47,810 nt of DNA, taken from Catenovulum sp. 2E275 (GTDB taxonomy: Bacteria > Pseudomonadota > Gammaproteobacteria > Enterobacterales > Alteromonadaceae). The stretch lies in assembly GCF_025515275.1 (NCBI RefSeq), contig NZ_JAOPFU010000035.1:1-47810 (forward strand). The letters run 5' to 3'. The notes beneath the pieces were generated by a model. It was given only the letters and a program-made list of their open reading frames with translations, was not told where the DNA came from and searched no databases. Shown one piece after another: positions 1 through 8,300 of the stretch (position 1 is its first letter; each line of letters begins with the position of its first letter). Both the position numbers and the translations under genes were made by a program.

Positions 1-1910
1 GAGATATCGGCCTCTCCTTCTGGGAGAGCATCAGGAATTTGAACTGACCAGCTACCGTCTCCTGTAACTAAAGCTGTTAAATTTTGTGCGACACCGGAAC
101 TGTCTGTTACAACAATTTCTACTGCTGAGCCAACTTGAGCATCTGTGAATCCACTAATTTCCGGTTGATTATTACTGCTTTCTCCTATTTCATTTACCGT
201 TAAACTTGGGGCTGTTATGTCTATTTCACCAATAATAGTTTCTGTGCTACTTAAACCGTTAAATATCACACTCACTTCAATTTCAAATTCACCTTCACTC
301 AAGGCATTATTAACTTCTACTTGCCAGTTTCCGCTTTCATTAACCTGAGTATCTATTTGCTGTAACTCATTATTACTATCCGTAATCACAACTGAAATGC
401 TAGTCCCTTCTGGAGCATTTGTTGTACCTGAAATACTAGGCGTTGTATCATTTGATACGGGGACAGGGTTAATGATAATCTCTGGTAGATTTAAATTAAT
501 AACCCCTTCAGTTGTTACACTTGCCGTATTTCCGGCAGCATCTTCCACATTTGCAACCACAGTATAATCACCTTGAGCAAGCTCAATTGGTACTTCAACT
601 TGCCAGTTCCCATCACTCACTGTAGTAGTCAAAGTCTGAACGAAATTAGCATTATCTGTGATTAAAATTGTAATTAAAGCCCCTTCTGTTACATCTGATT
701 GCCCAGATATTAATGGTGTTGCATCATCACTTATGCCAAGTGGATCAATTGAAAGCTGTGGTGTTATAGTATCAATTTCACCTGTTCCAACTTGCTGACT
801 GATATTACCTGCTGTATCGCTTGCTGTAACAATAAAATCAAATGTTCCATCTGTAATCGTATCTGGAACTGAGCTCCAGTTCCCATCACCATCAACTTCC
901 GCTGATAACGTTTGAATAACTGTCTCTCCCTGAGTAAGAGTGATACTTACTATGCTTCCAGCAGTAAGATCTGTTGTCCCACTAAATACTGGAGTAGGGT
1001 TATTTGTTACGCCTATTTCATTAACACTTAAATTGGGGGGAGTTATATCTATAATACCGCTATCACTTCCCTGACTATTAATACTCAAACCGTTACTCTC
1101 AATACTGCCGGAAACATTAAATGTACCTTCTGATAGCTCTGATTCAACACCGACACTCCAGCTTCCATCAGCTGTAACTTGAGTTGTTAAGGTCTGAGTT
1201 TGATTATTACTATCAGTTATATTAATCACAACAGTAGAGCCAGGTTGAGCTGTAGAGTTACCACTGATAATAGGTGTTTGAGTATTTATTTCACCGATAG
1301 GATTAATCGTAAAGCCAAGATCATTCTCAACAAGCGATGTTGTTGTATTATCTGAGCCATCATTTGCAGAAAAACTGTCATTACTGTCTGCGTTGTAACT
1401 AAAACTAAGGGGCTCTTCACTACCTGCAATTCTAACTAAACGAACAAAAGAAACCCCTCCCCCTCCAGCTGCTTGATTACCTGCAGCTGTTGCTTCTAAA
1501 TTAGCGAGAATATCTCCATCGCTAGATAAAGCAGTTAAAAACTCATCAAAATCGGTATCTGGATTAATATTTGATTCCGAGTTTTCGGTTTCAATATTGT
1601 TTTGCTCCCTTTGAGCGACCTCATTTAACCAGTTAAAAGTCTCTTCTACGCTTGATTCATTAAGTTGACTGTCTAGCCGCTCAATAATTGCACCACTGGA
1701 TAAATTAGCGGTAATTTCTATAATTTGATTAGCAGGAACGGTAACTAAATCTTCTCCTAGACTAATTTGTACAGAAGCATTCTGATAAGTGATTAACGTA
1801 TCGCCTTCTACCAATGAATCACCAACCTGAACTTGCTTTAAATCACCATTGGCAGCTCTGATGTAACACTCACCTTCAAAATCCAAAACAACAGCAATAA
1901 CCTGACTCAT
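1..1910 (-). CDS. Giant LapA/BpfA-type adhesin, N-terminal part (3' end outside window)
   Basis: The minus frame is open from an ATG at 1910 to the window edge, giving 636 residues. It is preceded by a good Shine-Dalgarno (GGAG, seven bases upstream of the ATG). Residues 1-160 resemble the retention module of LapA-like type I-secreted adhesins, the plug that stays in the outer-membrane channel. A TAAG tetrapeptide at residues 141-144 is followed by a Gly-rich linker; TAAG is the motif cut by LapG-family proteases between the two alanines. From about residue 200, at least five Ig-like units repeat every 92-93 residues, each opening with a variant of N-E/P-I-G-x-x-N-x-x-P-x-I-S-G. No signal peptide is present, as expected for type I secretion. 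The missing C-terminus should carry RTX repeats and a secretion signal. The exporter genes and lapG/lapD are adjacent. The family call is strong; the total length is unknown. Confidence 0.9.
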   Translation of the reverse strand, partial: MSQVIAVVLDFEGECYIRAANGDLKQVQVGDSLVEGDTLITYQNASVQISLGEDLVTVPANQIIEITANLSSGAIIERLDSQLNESSVEETFNWLNEVAQREQNNIETENSESNINPDTDFDEFLTALSSDGDILANLEATAAGNQAAGGGGVSFVRLVRIAGSEEPLSFSYNADSNDSFSANDGSDNTTTSLVENDLGFTINPIGEINTQTPIISGNSTAQPGSTVVINITDSNNQTQTLTTQVTADGSWSVGVESELSEGTFNVSGSIESNGLSINSQGSDSGIIDITPPNLSVNEIGVTNNPTPVFSGTTDLTAGSIVSITLTQGETVIQTLSAEVDGDGNWSSVPDTITDGTFDFIVTASDTAGNISQQVGTGEIDTITPQLSIDPLGISDDATPLISGQSDVTEGALITILITDNANFVQTLTTTVSDGNWQVEVPIELAQGDYTVVANVEDAAGNTASVTTEGVINLNLPEIIINPVPVSNDTTPSISGTTNAPEGTSISVVITDSNNELQQIDTQVNESGNWQVEVNNALSEGEFEIEVSVIFNGLSSTETIIGEIDITAPSLTVNEIGESSNNQPEISGFTDAQVGSAVEIVVTDSSGVAQNLTALVTGDGSWSVQIPDALPEGEADI

Positions 1911-2105
1911 TATTAGCTCCTTACCTTAGTCTTCTGATAACTTTATCTTTTGTATTTAAAATTAAGTCTAGAAGTGGCCAAGCTGAAATCTATAGGACTA
2001 AAGTCCAGTATGCAGAAAAAAATTAATTTTTTATTTGCAGAATTTTTGTTCGTTTCCTAGATTTATATCTCAAGGAGATAGTCTGTATCGTACTCGGAGA
2101 AATGT
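1911..2105. promoter_or_regulatory. Divergent control region between adhesin and secretion operon
   Basis: This 195-bp AT-rich spacer must hold promoters for the leftward adhesin gene and the rightward secretion operon. It contains a 12-bp inverted repeat, GGACTAAAGTCC, near 2003-2014. An imperfect A/T-rich palindrome follows at about 2012-2041, with TGCAG at one side and CTGCA in inverse orientation at the other. No clear -35/-10 pair could be assigned. Binding by a c-di-GMP-responsive or LuxR-type regulator is plausible but not shown. Confidence 0.4.
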
Positions 2106-4025
2106 ATGATTTCATTTTCAAAACATCAAACTAATCATTTATTTAAAATTACTTCATGGATGACCTTTTTCTTTGCTTCACAAGGGATAACAGCACAACC
2201 ACAACTAAATGATTTAACAACTCAAGTCCAAATAGCGATAGATAATAACCCTCAAGTACAAGAAAAATGGCATGCTTTCCAAAGTTCGATTCAAGGTACT
2301 GAAATAGCTGAATCAGGCTTCTTACCAAGTGTAGATTTAACTGCAAGCTTGGGTTATCAAAAACAAAATTATGGTAATAGTGATAGCTTTAGTACTAAAA
2401 GTGCAGGTGTTAGTCTCACGCAAATGTTATATGACGGGTTTGAAACCAGCAACAATATTGCCCGCTTCGAAAATGTTCAGCTGGTCCGCTATTTTGAGCT
2501 TATCGAACAAACTAATACCACAGCATTTGAAGCTGCTAATGCATATTTAGATGTCTTAAAGTACAAGCAGTTAGTCGCTATTGCGCAAGAAAATTTAAAT
2601 ACTCATGAAGCCGTATACGATCAAATAAAACAAGGTGTCGATGCAGGCATTGCACGGGCTGCCGATCTTGAACAAATTACTGGACGGCTTTCCCTTGCAC
2701 AAACTAATATATTAACGGAAGAGTCAAACTTACATGATGTCATTGCTAGGTATATTAGAGTTGTTGGTCAACTTCCACCAAATCAGCCTAAGCAATTTTC
2801 CATCTCAGGTAGCAAAATCCCAAATAAGATTCAAAGTGCGCTACATAATGCCTATTTAAATAATCCTAAATTCTATGCCACGCTTTATAATATTCAAGCA
2901 CAAGAATCTCTAGCTCAAATGAGTAAATCTGGTTACCACCCTAAAATAAACTTAACGGCCAGATATGGAATAGAAGACAGAGATGAATTTGGATTTGAAG
3001 AAGACAGAACTGAAGGGCGAATAGCGATTGAACTTAGTTATAATTTATTTAGAGGAGGTGCAGATAAAGCGTCAGTAAAACAAGCTTATCAAGAAGTTAA
3101 TTTAGCTAAAGATCTTCGAGACCAAGCATGCCGTGAGATTCGTCAAAATGTTCAAATAGCTTATAATGAAATACGCATAATTAGTACTCAATTACCAGCT
3201 CTTGAGCAACATAAAAATGCTTCTGAAAAAGTAAAAAAGGCATATAAAGACCAGTTTGATATAGGTCAACGAACTTTACTTGATGTGCTTGATTCGGAAA
3301 ACGAATACTTTCAATCTAGTCGAGCCTATTTAAATGCAGGCTACGACAAACTAGCTTCAGAATTAAAAATATTAACTGAAATGGGACAAATTTTAACGGC
3401 TTTAGCTGTCACCCAAAATGAACTCCCCTCAGTTAATCAGTTAACCAATACTCCGATAAAATTTGACCCCGGGTCAGCTTGTCCAGCTTATGATATCAAT
3501 CAAACAATAAAAAGCTATTACCAGCAACCTAAAGCAATAGCCATAACAGAAGATAAAGACTCGGATATGGATGGTATAAAAGACTCTATTGACCTTTGCC
3601 CAAATACCCCCAAAGATGAGCAAGTGAATTCAAAAGGCTGTACACAGTTTAAAAATGAAACCGTTTCTGTCGATATCAAAATTCCATTTTCCAGCAATTC
3701 AGCAACGATTAAACAACAGTATTACCTTGAAATAAAAAAGCTGGCTGATTTTATGGAGAAATACCCTGAAACAGTTGTTGAAATACAAGGGCATAGCTCA
3801 TTAGATGGTGATGCAATTTATAATAAACAATTATCAGAACAAAGAGCGTTTGCAGTAGCACAAGTACTCACAACACGTTATGGGATCAACCCAACTAGAG
3901 TAAGAGCGGTAGGTTACGGAATAGAATCACCTAAAATTGCTGAAATTTCATCCAGAGCTAATGCAATAAACCGTAGAATCGAAGCTCAAGTTAGCACTCA
4001 ATTTAAACAGGCTTTAAAAAAATAA
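2106..4025 (+). CDS. TolC-type outer-membrane channel fused to TSP3 and OmpA domains (LapE/AggA-like)
   Basis: This is the outer-membrane channel of the type I secretion system and the likely anchor of the retained adhesin. The 639-residue product has a signal peptide (cleavage probably after ITA near residue 30). A TolC/AggA-type channel domain follows to about residue 440, with paired helical repeats and LDVLDSENEYF near its end. A thrombospondin type 3 calcium motif (DKDSDMDGIKDSIDLCP, about 484-500) precedes an OmpA-like peptidoglycan-binding domain (about 520-632, with QLSEQRA and NRRIE). In the related Shewanella bpf locus, aggA and an ompA-family gene are separate, so this looks like their fusion. 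The usual Asp of the GHTD motif is Ser here (GHSS); the conserved Arg of LSxxRA is kept. The ATG at 2106 has GGAG at good spacing. It leads the lapB-lapC-luxR transcript. Confidence 0.88.
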   Translation: MISFSKHQTNHLFKITSWMTFFFASQGITAQPQLNDLTTQVQIAIDNNPQVQEKWHAFQSSIQGTEIAESGFLPSVDLTASLGYQKQNYGNSDSFSTKSAGVSLTQMLYDGFETSNNIARFENVQLVRYFELIEQTNTTAFEAANAYLDVLKYKQLVAIAQENLNTHEAVYDQIKQGVDAGIARAADLEQITGRLSLAQTNILTEESNLHDVIARYIRVVGQLPPNQPKQFSISGSKIPNKIQSALHNAYLNNPKFYATLYNIQAQESLAQMSKSGYHPKINLTARYGIEDRDEFGFEEDRTEGRIAIELSYNLFRGGADKASVKQAYQEVNLAKDLRDQACREIRQNVQIAYNEIRIISTQLPALEQHKNASEKVKKAYKDQFDIGQRTLLDVLDSENEYFQSSRAYLNAGYDKLASELKILTEMGQILTALAVTQNELPSVNQLTNTPIKFDPGSACPAYDINQTIKSYYQQPKAIAITEDKDSDMDGIKDSIDLCPNTPKDEQVNSKGCTQFKNETVSVDIKIPFSSNSATIKQQYYLEIKKLADFMEKYPETVVEIQGHSSLDGDAIYNKQLSEQRAFAVAQVLTTRYGINPTRVRAVGYGIESPKIAEISSRANAINRRIEAQVSTQFKQALKK

Positions 4026-4097
4026 CCACTTTACTCATACTAGTACATTAGTCTGCCTGATTTAAATTATTTCGTAACAGTATTTTTGAGATTTTAA

Positions 4098-6236
4098 ATG
4101 AGTAGTGAGCCCAATATATTTTATGGCGGTACTTTATTTAGCTGTTTAACTGTTATCGCCCACCATTATAACTTAAATAAACCTAGTCAATCGATTTTGG
4201 CTGGATTACCGTTGGAAGACGGAGAACTAAAACCATCTAATTTTCATCGTGCAGCTAAAAGAGTTGGGCTGGTCAGCAAAGTAGCTCAACGTAACTTAGA
4301 GCAGGTCAATCCTCACCTATTGCCCGCTATTCTATTACTTGAAAATAATCAAGCCTGTATTTTATTAGAGCTAAATTTAGAAACTCAAACAGCACTGCTT
4401 ATATACCCAGATTTATCAGAGGCAAGTGCTGAGGTTCCAATATCCGAGCTAAAACTAGATTACACAGAACAATTAATCTATGCACGTCCCGAGTTTCATT
4501 ATGACCAAAGAGCTCATGATATCAATACAGAATCGAATCATCCGTGGTTTTGGAGCTTAGTGAAAGAATGCCGCCCTTTATATAGAGATGTCATTATCGC
4601 TGCATTTATTGTTAGCCTTTTATCTATTGCCATGCCGCTATTTGTAATGAATATTTATGATCGAGTAGTACCAAATAGTGCAACAGATACGTTATGGGTA
4701 CTTGCAGTCGGAGTATTAATCGCACTCACAGCAGATTTTGTCATTCGACTGATTCGTAATCACTTTGTAGAAATAGCAGCATGCAGAATAGATATCAAAG
4801 CATCATCGCGCATAATGGAGCAGGTATTAGGTATGCGCCTGGCAAATCGCCCAACCAGTGCTGGATCTTTTGCAACGAGTGTTCAAGCTTTTGAATCTGT
4901 TAGAAGTTTTTGTAGCTCAATGATTGTTGTAGCATTAGTTGATCTTCCCTTTGTTCTATTATTCATTTTAATCATCGGCTTAATTAGTCCCCTACTTATA
5001 CTTCCGATTATTGCTGGTGCCCTTTTGATTTTTGCCTATGCATTATCTACGCAGAAAAAAATGCATCAACTATCTGAGCTTTCAATGAAAGCAAGTGCGA
5101 TGCGAAATGCAATATTAGTTGAAAGTATCCACAATCTAGATGATGTTAAAAGTTTCAATAGTGAATCCAAAATTCAGCAGGTTTGGGAAAATACAACAAT
5201 AGAAATAGCAAGCATTACAGCTAAAAACAGAGCATTGTCTGTTTCGATTACTAATCTGGCAACTTGGTTACAGCAAGCTGTCGGGATTTGCATAATGGTT
5301 ATTGGTGTATATTTGGTTATTGATGGCGGATTAAGCCAAGGTGGTTTAATTGCAGCTTACTTATTATCATCACGGGCAATGGGTCCACTAAGCCAAAGTG
5401 CTTCTTTAATGGCCCAATACCATAATGCTTCTACAGCGATGCAATCACTCGATGAGGTTATGGCTAATCCAATAGAAAAACCACATTATAAAAACTATTT
5501 AAGCCACCCTATTATTTATGGTGATATTGAGTTTATTAATGTCTGCTTTAAATATCCAAATCAGGACAAATACGCATTAAATAATGTTAGCTTTAAGATT
5601 AAAGCAGGTGAGCACATTGCTATTCTTGGAAAAAATGGTTCGGGAAAATCAACGATAGAAAAATTGATTATGGGTTTATATCAGGTTGAATCAGGCCAAA
5701 TTTTTATTGATGGTGTAGAAATTTCTCAATTGGATCCTGCAGAATTACGCCATAATATTGGTTATGTCCCTCAAGATATTCACTTATTTTATGGCACGCT
5801 CAAAGATAATATCAATTTGTCTACGTGGCATACTAATGATGAGTTGCTACATGCTGCCTGTAAACTGAGTCATTTAGATCAACTTATTCAAAATCATCCT
5901 GATGGTATTAACTTAGCCGTTGGTGAACAAGGAAAAAACCTATCAGGGGGACAACGTCAGGCTGTAGCAATTGCAAGAGCAATGATTAATGACCCTAATT
6001 TTTATTTATTAGATGAGCCAACCGGAGCCTTAGATCTGCAAAGTGAAAATAAAATAATCAATTCTTTAACCAACCTCAGCATTAAAAAAACACTGATTCT
6101 AATCACTCATAAATCATCTTTATTAACATTAGTAGACCGAATCATTGTTTTAGATAGTGGCAAAATAGTCGCTGATGGCGCTAAAGATAAAGTTATTTTG
6201 TCTTTAAAGACAGGAGAGGTTAGCAAAGCATCATGA
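4098..6236 (+). CDS. lapB: Type I secretion ABC transporter with C39-like domain (LapB type)
   Basis: This inner-membrane permease/ATPase powers adhesin export. The 712-residue protein has an N-terminal C39 peptidase-like domain (about 1-130). Its catalytic Cys motif is degenerate: the region reads GGTLFSCLTVIA where active C39 peptidases have DCGxxCL. It is therefore a substrate-docking domain, not a leader peptidase. Six membrane helices follow (about 160-430). The ATPase has Walker A GKNGSGKST (511-519), signature LSGGQ (about 615-619) and Walker B LLDEP. An absent leader peptidase fits a substrate with a C-terminal secretion signal. The gene overlaps the next by four bases (ATGA), implying coupled translation with the HlyD adaptor. 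Confidence 0.92.
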   Translation: MSSEPNIFYGGTLFSCLTVIAHHYNLNKPSQSILAGLPLEDGELKPSNFHRAAKRVGLVSKVAQRNLEQVNPHLLPAILLLENNQACILLELNLETQTALLIYPDLSEASAEVPISELKLDYTEQLIYARPEFHYDQRAHDINTESNHPWFWSLVKECRPLYRDVIIAAFIVSLLSIAMPLFVMNIYDRVVPNSATDTLWVLAVGVLIALTADFVIRLIRNHFVEIAACRIDIKASSRIMEQVLGMRLANRPTSAGSFATSVQAFESVRSFCSSMIVVALVDLPFVLLFILIIGLISPLLILPIIAGALLIFAYALSTQKKMHQLSELSMKASAMRNAILVESIHNLDDVKSFNSESKIQQVWENTTIEIASITAKNRALSVSITNLATWLQQAVGICIMVIGVYLVIDGGLSQGGLIAAYLLSSRAMGPLSQSASLMAQYHNASTAMQSLDEVMANPIEKPHYKNYLSHPIIYGDIEFINVCFKYPNQDKYALNNVSFKIKAGEHIAILGKNGSGKSTIEKLIMGLYQVESGQIFIDGVEISQLDPAELRHNIGYVPQDIHLFYGTLKDNINLSTWHTNDELLHAACKLSHLDQLIQNHPDGINLAVGEQGKNLSGGQRQAVAIARAMINDPNFYLLDEPTGALDLQSENKIINSLTNLSIKKTLILITHKSSLLTLVDRIIVLDSGKIVADGAKDKVILSLKTGEVSKAS

Positions 6237-7675
6237 AACAAAGTGACTCAAAAAAAGCTCAAAATAATCCCTCCGGTATTGAGCAAAAAAGCTTTGAAAA
6301 AATAGCCAAAATTACTCGCTATAAAGCTGCTGATAATACTTTTTTTGGTAGGTGGTTAGATAAACTGATTAAACCATCTAATCATAAGGACTGGGTGATT
6401 GACGCTAAATGGGAGCAAATACAACAAGAACCAGCTCAAGCCAGAAAACTATTATATACGATAGTATTAAGTATATTGCTTTTAATCGTTTGGGCTGGAT
6501 TTGCTAAACTGGATGAAGTAACAAGAGGTGAAGGAAAAATTATCCCTTCTCAACAACTACAAGTTGTTCAATCTTATGACGGAGGCATGATTGAAAACAT
6601 TTTAGTGACTGAGGGGCAGGTTGTCGAAGCTGGAGATCTTTTACTTGAGATAGATCCAACTCGCTTTATGGCAAACTTACGCGAAAACCAAACTCAATAC
6701 TACTCTCTCAGTGCTGAAGTTATTCGCTTAAAAGCTTTAACCAGTCATACAGAGCCTATTTTCCCTGAAGATTTACTAAAAAAATCACCTCAATCAGTCA
6801 AACATGAAAAGCTAATTTATCAATCGAACCTTGAAGAATTAAAGCAACAAATTGAAATTTCAGCTCAACAACTAGAACAAAAGCAACAAGATTTAAATGA
6901 AGCGCTCGCCGCAAAAGAGCAATACACAAGTGCATTAAAACTTGTTCAAAAAGAATTGTCAGTCACTAAACCACTCTTAAAGTCAGGCGCCGTTTCTGAT
7001 ATGGATATTATCCGGTTAGAGCGACAAATCATAGAACTAGAAGGAGGAATAAAAAAGTCACAAGCATTAATTAGTAAAAGTCGCTCAGCAGTTGAAGAAG
7101 CAAAAAATAAAATTCGAGAAACCGAACTAAGTGCCATTAATCGTTGGAATAATCAGTTATCTGAAACATTAATAAGATTAGATTCTTTAAGAGAAAGTGA
7201 ATCAGGGTTAGCTGATAAAGTAGCTCAAACAGCTATTCGCTCCCCTGTAAGAGGGACCATTCAACGCCTGATGGTGAATACGGTTGGGGGGGTTGTTCAA
7301 CCTGGGAGCAATTTGGTAGAAATTATACCTTTAGATGACCAATTGATTGTTGAAGCTAAGATATCACCAAAAGATATTGCTTTTTTAAGAGCCGGACAAA
7401 CTGCAATGGTAAAGTTTACCGCTTATGATTTTACCATATACGGCGGTTTAACGGCAGAGTTAATACACATTAGCCCAGATACAATCACTGACGATAAGGA
7501 TAATACTTTCTATCTCGTAAGGCTAAAAACTCAAGCTGGTAAACTTGCTGAGCAGTTTTCGATTATCCCCGGTATGACAACTCAAGTTGATATTATTACA
7601 GGAAAAAAAACTATTTTAGAGTATTTACTTAAACCTATTTTACGCGCCACTTCTCAAGCGATGACTGAAAGATGA
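6233..7675 (+). CDS. lapC: HlyD-family periplasmic adaptor of type I secretion (LapC type)
   Basis: This membrane-fusion protein links the ABC transporter to the TolC-type channel. The 480 residues comprise a cytoplasmic N-terminus of about 70 residues, one transmembrane helix (about 72-92), and a lipoyl/barrel-sandwich half (VVQSYDGGMIENILVTEGQ). A long coiled-coil hairpin rich in Gln, Glu and Lys spans about 190-325. The second lipoyl half includes IRSPVRGTIQRL. A C-terminal beta-barrel ends with a typical FSIIPGMTTQVDI segment. Four-base overlaps join it to the genes on both sides, so the secretion genes are translated as a unit. Confidence 0.93.
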   Translation: MKQSDSKKAQNNPSGIEQKSFEKIAKITRYKAADNTFFGRWLDKLIKPSNHKDWVIDAKWEQIQQEPAQARKLLYTIVLSILLLIVWAGFAKLDEVTRGEGKIIPSQQLQVVQSYDGGMIENILVTEGQVVEAGDLLLEIDPTRFMANLRENQTQYYSLSAEVIRLKALTSHTEPIFPEDLLKKSPQSVKHEKLIYQSNLEELKQQIEISAQQLEQKQQDLNEALAAKEQYTSALKLVQKELSVTKPLLKSGAVSDMDIIRLERQIIELEGGIKKSQALISKSRSAVEEAKNKIRETELSAINRWNNQLSETLIRLDSLRESESGLADKVAQTAIRSPVRGTIQRLMVNTVGGVVQPGSNLVEIIPLDDQLIVEAKISPKDIAFLRAGQTAMVKFTAYDFTIYGGLTAELIHISPDTITDDKDNTFYLVRLKTQAGKLAEQFSIIPGMTTQVDIITGKKTILEYLLKPILRATSQAMTER

Positions 7676-8271
7676 AACGACATATATTTATTACTGAAAA
7701 AGATTTAGTATCTCCCCGCTGGGAGCAGGCCTGCCCTGTCACCCAAATAATCGCACAATCTAAATTTGTACCTAACTTTCAGGATACGGAAATATGTTGG
7801 ATACTGGCAGGGATACCTCAATGGCTAAACATTATCCAAGAGTATTCCGAACAAGGTACTCCTGTCATTGTTATGACTAAAATGTTATCTGTTGAAGAAT
7901 TATGTCAAGCATTAGAAGCAGGCGCTAGAGGTTATTTAGAGGCTCTTTCGAGTCGCCATATTATAGAACAGGCCAGCATTACAATTTTATCTGGTGCACT
8001 TTGGATCCCGAGTGGTTTACTGGCTAATTTAGTTGGCCGCCTTGCCAAAAATACACCAGCATCGACCCATAAAAATAATTTAATTTCGGAGAAACTGACT
8101 AAGCGTGAAAGCGAAGTTGCCAATCAAGTAGTTACAGGAAAAAGTAATAAACAGGTAGCTCAAACTCTCAATATAACCGAACGAACGGTAAAAGAGCATC
8201 TTAGTTCAATTTTCTATAAGTTAAATGTTAAAGATAGAATGCATTTAATGCTACTCATTAAGCAGCAATAA
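7672..8271 (+). CDS. LuxR-type regulator with degenerate receiver domain
   Basis: This is a probable transcription regulator of the adhesin locus. The 199-residue protein ends with a LuxR/GerE helix-turn-helix (about 140-197: LTKRESEVANQVVTGKSN, then ITERTVKEHLSSIFYKL). The N-terminal half follows the receiver fold (TPVIVMTKM, then ALEAGARGYLEA). The phosphoacceptor position lies in an ICWILAG strand with no Asp, and the conserved Lys is not obvious, so control by phosphorylation is unlikely. Related regulators with atypical receivers (CsgD, VpsT) control matrix genes, and VpsT binds c-di-GMP; that comparison is an analogy. The start overlaps lapC by four bases and the gene ends 29 bp before the convergent lapD. 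Confidence 0.8.
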   Translation: MKRHIFITEKDLVSPRWEQACPVTQIIAQSKFVPNFQDTEICWILAGIPQWLNIIQEYSEQGTPVIVMTKMLSVEELCQALEAGARGYLEALSSRHIIEQASITILSGALWIPSGLLANLVGRLAKNTPASTHKNNLISEKLTKRESEVANQVVTGKSNKQVAQTLNITERTVKEHLSSIFYKLNVKDRMHLMLLIKQQ

Positions 8272-8300
8272 AAATAATGCAGCCCCACCAATAAGTCATA

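Noticed and set aside
4098-4500. Active C39 leader peptidase in the LapB-type exporter
   Set aside because: The catalytic DCGxxCL motif is replaced by TLFSCL, so the domain is C39-like and probably only docks substrate.
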